In this document: one piece after another, positions 63,821 to 64,000 of the stretch
How positions within the stretch are numbered: position 1 is the stretch's first letter
Layout of the letters: each line of letters starts with the position of its first letter
Notes under the pieces: generated by a model
Seen by the model: only the letters and a program-made list of their open reading frames with translations
Databases searched by the model: none
What the model was told of the DNA's origin: nothing
Program-made: the position numbers and the translations under genes
DNA from: Nocardiopsis sp. N85
Lineage (GTDB): Bacteria; Actinomycetota; Actinomycetes; Streptosporangiales; Streptosporangiaceae
DNA length: 64,000 nt
Direction: 5' to 3'
NCBI RefSeq assembly: GCF_028882275.1
Contig: NZ_JARBUT010000002.1
Location: forward strand, 62,001 to 126,000

Positions 63821-64000
63821 TCGCGACACCGCGGAGTGATGCGTGACACGCAGGTCACGGTCACCTTCCGTGACACGTCCGATGGGATCGGCCGCCCCCG
63901 CCACCACCGGCACACCGACATTGTTTTATGTGATATGGGGCGGTTTTCATTTCCGGGTCCGCTTTCTATGATCGCCTCACCAGGAAGAATCGCCACTGTC
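63821..64000. promoter_or_regulatory. Window end: promoter-like region with direct repeats
   Basis: No gene in the last 180 bp. CGTGACACG occurs at 63842-63850 and again at 63869-63877, 27 bp apart, with GGTCAC copies between. Beyond about 63920 the sequence is AT-rich, as in a promoter for a gene that starts outside the window. Confidence 0.5.

Overview
The window is high-GC actinobacterial chromosome, by eye about 70-72% GC. Genes are densely packed, GTG and TTG starts are common, operons use ATGA or GTGA stop/start overlaps, and several promoters place the -10 hexamer 6-8 bases before the start codon, as expected for leaderless mRNAs. Gene order (guaB next to guaB3, a SigD/ShbA-like sigma factor, groES-groEL1 with a His-rich GroEL tail and a CIRCE, alr-tsaE-tsaB-rimI-tsaD) fits a Nocardiopsis- or Streptosporangiales-like filamentous actinomycete. 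The genus is inference. I see no rRNA, tRNA, CRISPR array, integrase or insertion sequence.

Layout. 1-3.4 kb: a bacterial RNA-repair cassette, Hen1 methyltransferase then Pnkp (cut by the window edge), behind an 18-bp tandem repeat. 3.6-4.6 kb: an unassigned helical-repeat protein. 4.7-12 kb: a TAXI-type TRAP transport and sensing locus: lipoprotein binding protein, DUF1850 protein and fused permease on the minus strand; a divergent second TAXI protein without a lipobox; and an OmpR-type response regulator with its histidine kinase. A helically phased direct repeat lies in the promoter shared by the two binding-protein genes. 12-16 kb: glpD and a MarR-controlled MFS exporter. 16-27.5 kb: mostly housekeeping: a lytic transglycosylase, guaB3, a trans-sulfuration PLP enzyme with a divergent MocR regulator, guaB, a SigD-like sigma factor, groEL, groES and a THUMP-like methyltransferase.

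27.5-30.4 kb: a 780-residue coiled-coil protein with 33-residue repeats, two of them identical over 99 bp of DNA. 30.6-32.8 kb: an MDR reductase, a VOC protein and a TetR regulator. 33.0-43.4 kb: a six-gene overlapping operon that joins an oligopeptide-type ABC importer (one subunit is a permease-ATPase fusion) to a cytoplasmic GH3 beta-glycosidase and a GH78 alpha-L-rhamnosidase. It looks like an uptake and internal hydrolysis route for rhamnosylated glycosides, possibly of plant origin. 43.5-45 kb: a frameshifted Uma2 relic and a lipoprotein. 45.1-49.2 kb: the tRNA t6A operon behind alanine racemase, closed by a 24-bp perfect hairpin.

50-60.5 kb: a sugar-utilisation cluster under a divergent ROK repressor: Gfo/Idh/MocA dehydrogenase, RbsA-like ATPase, two RbsC-like permeases, RbsB-like binding protein and two xylose-isomerase-fold epimerases, with an unrelated-looking membrane protein between the epimerases. 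60.5-64 kb: a small hypothetical gene, a tandem pair of roadblock/LC7-type proteins fronted by an AT-rich island, a Tat-exported beta-carbonic anhydrase, and a TetR regulator with a palindromic operator.

Most genes belong to known families. The most noteworthy features are the TAXI/two-component pairing with its phased repeat, the rhamnoside operon, the recently homogenised coiled-coil repeats, the compensating frameshifts in the Uma2 relic, and an in-frame duplicated tail behind the ROK gene.
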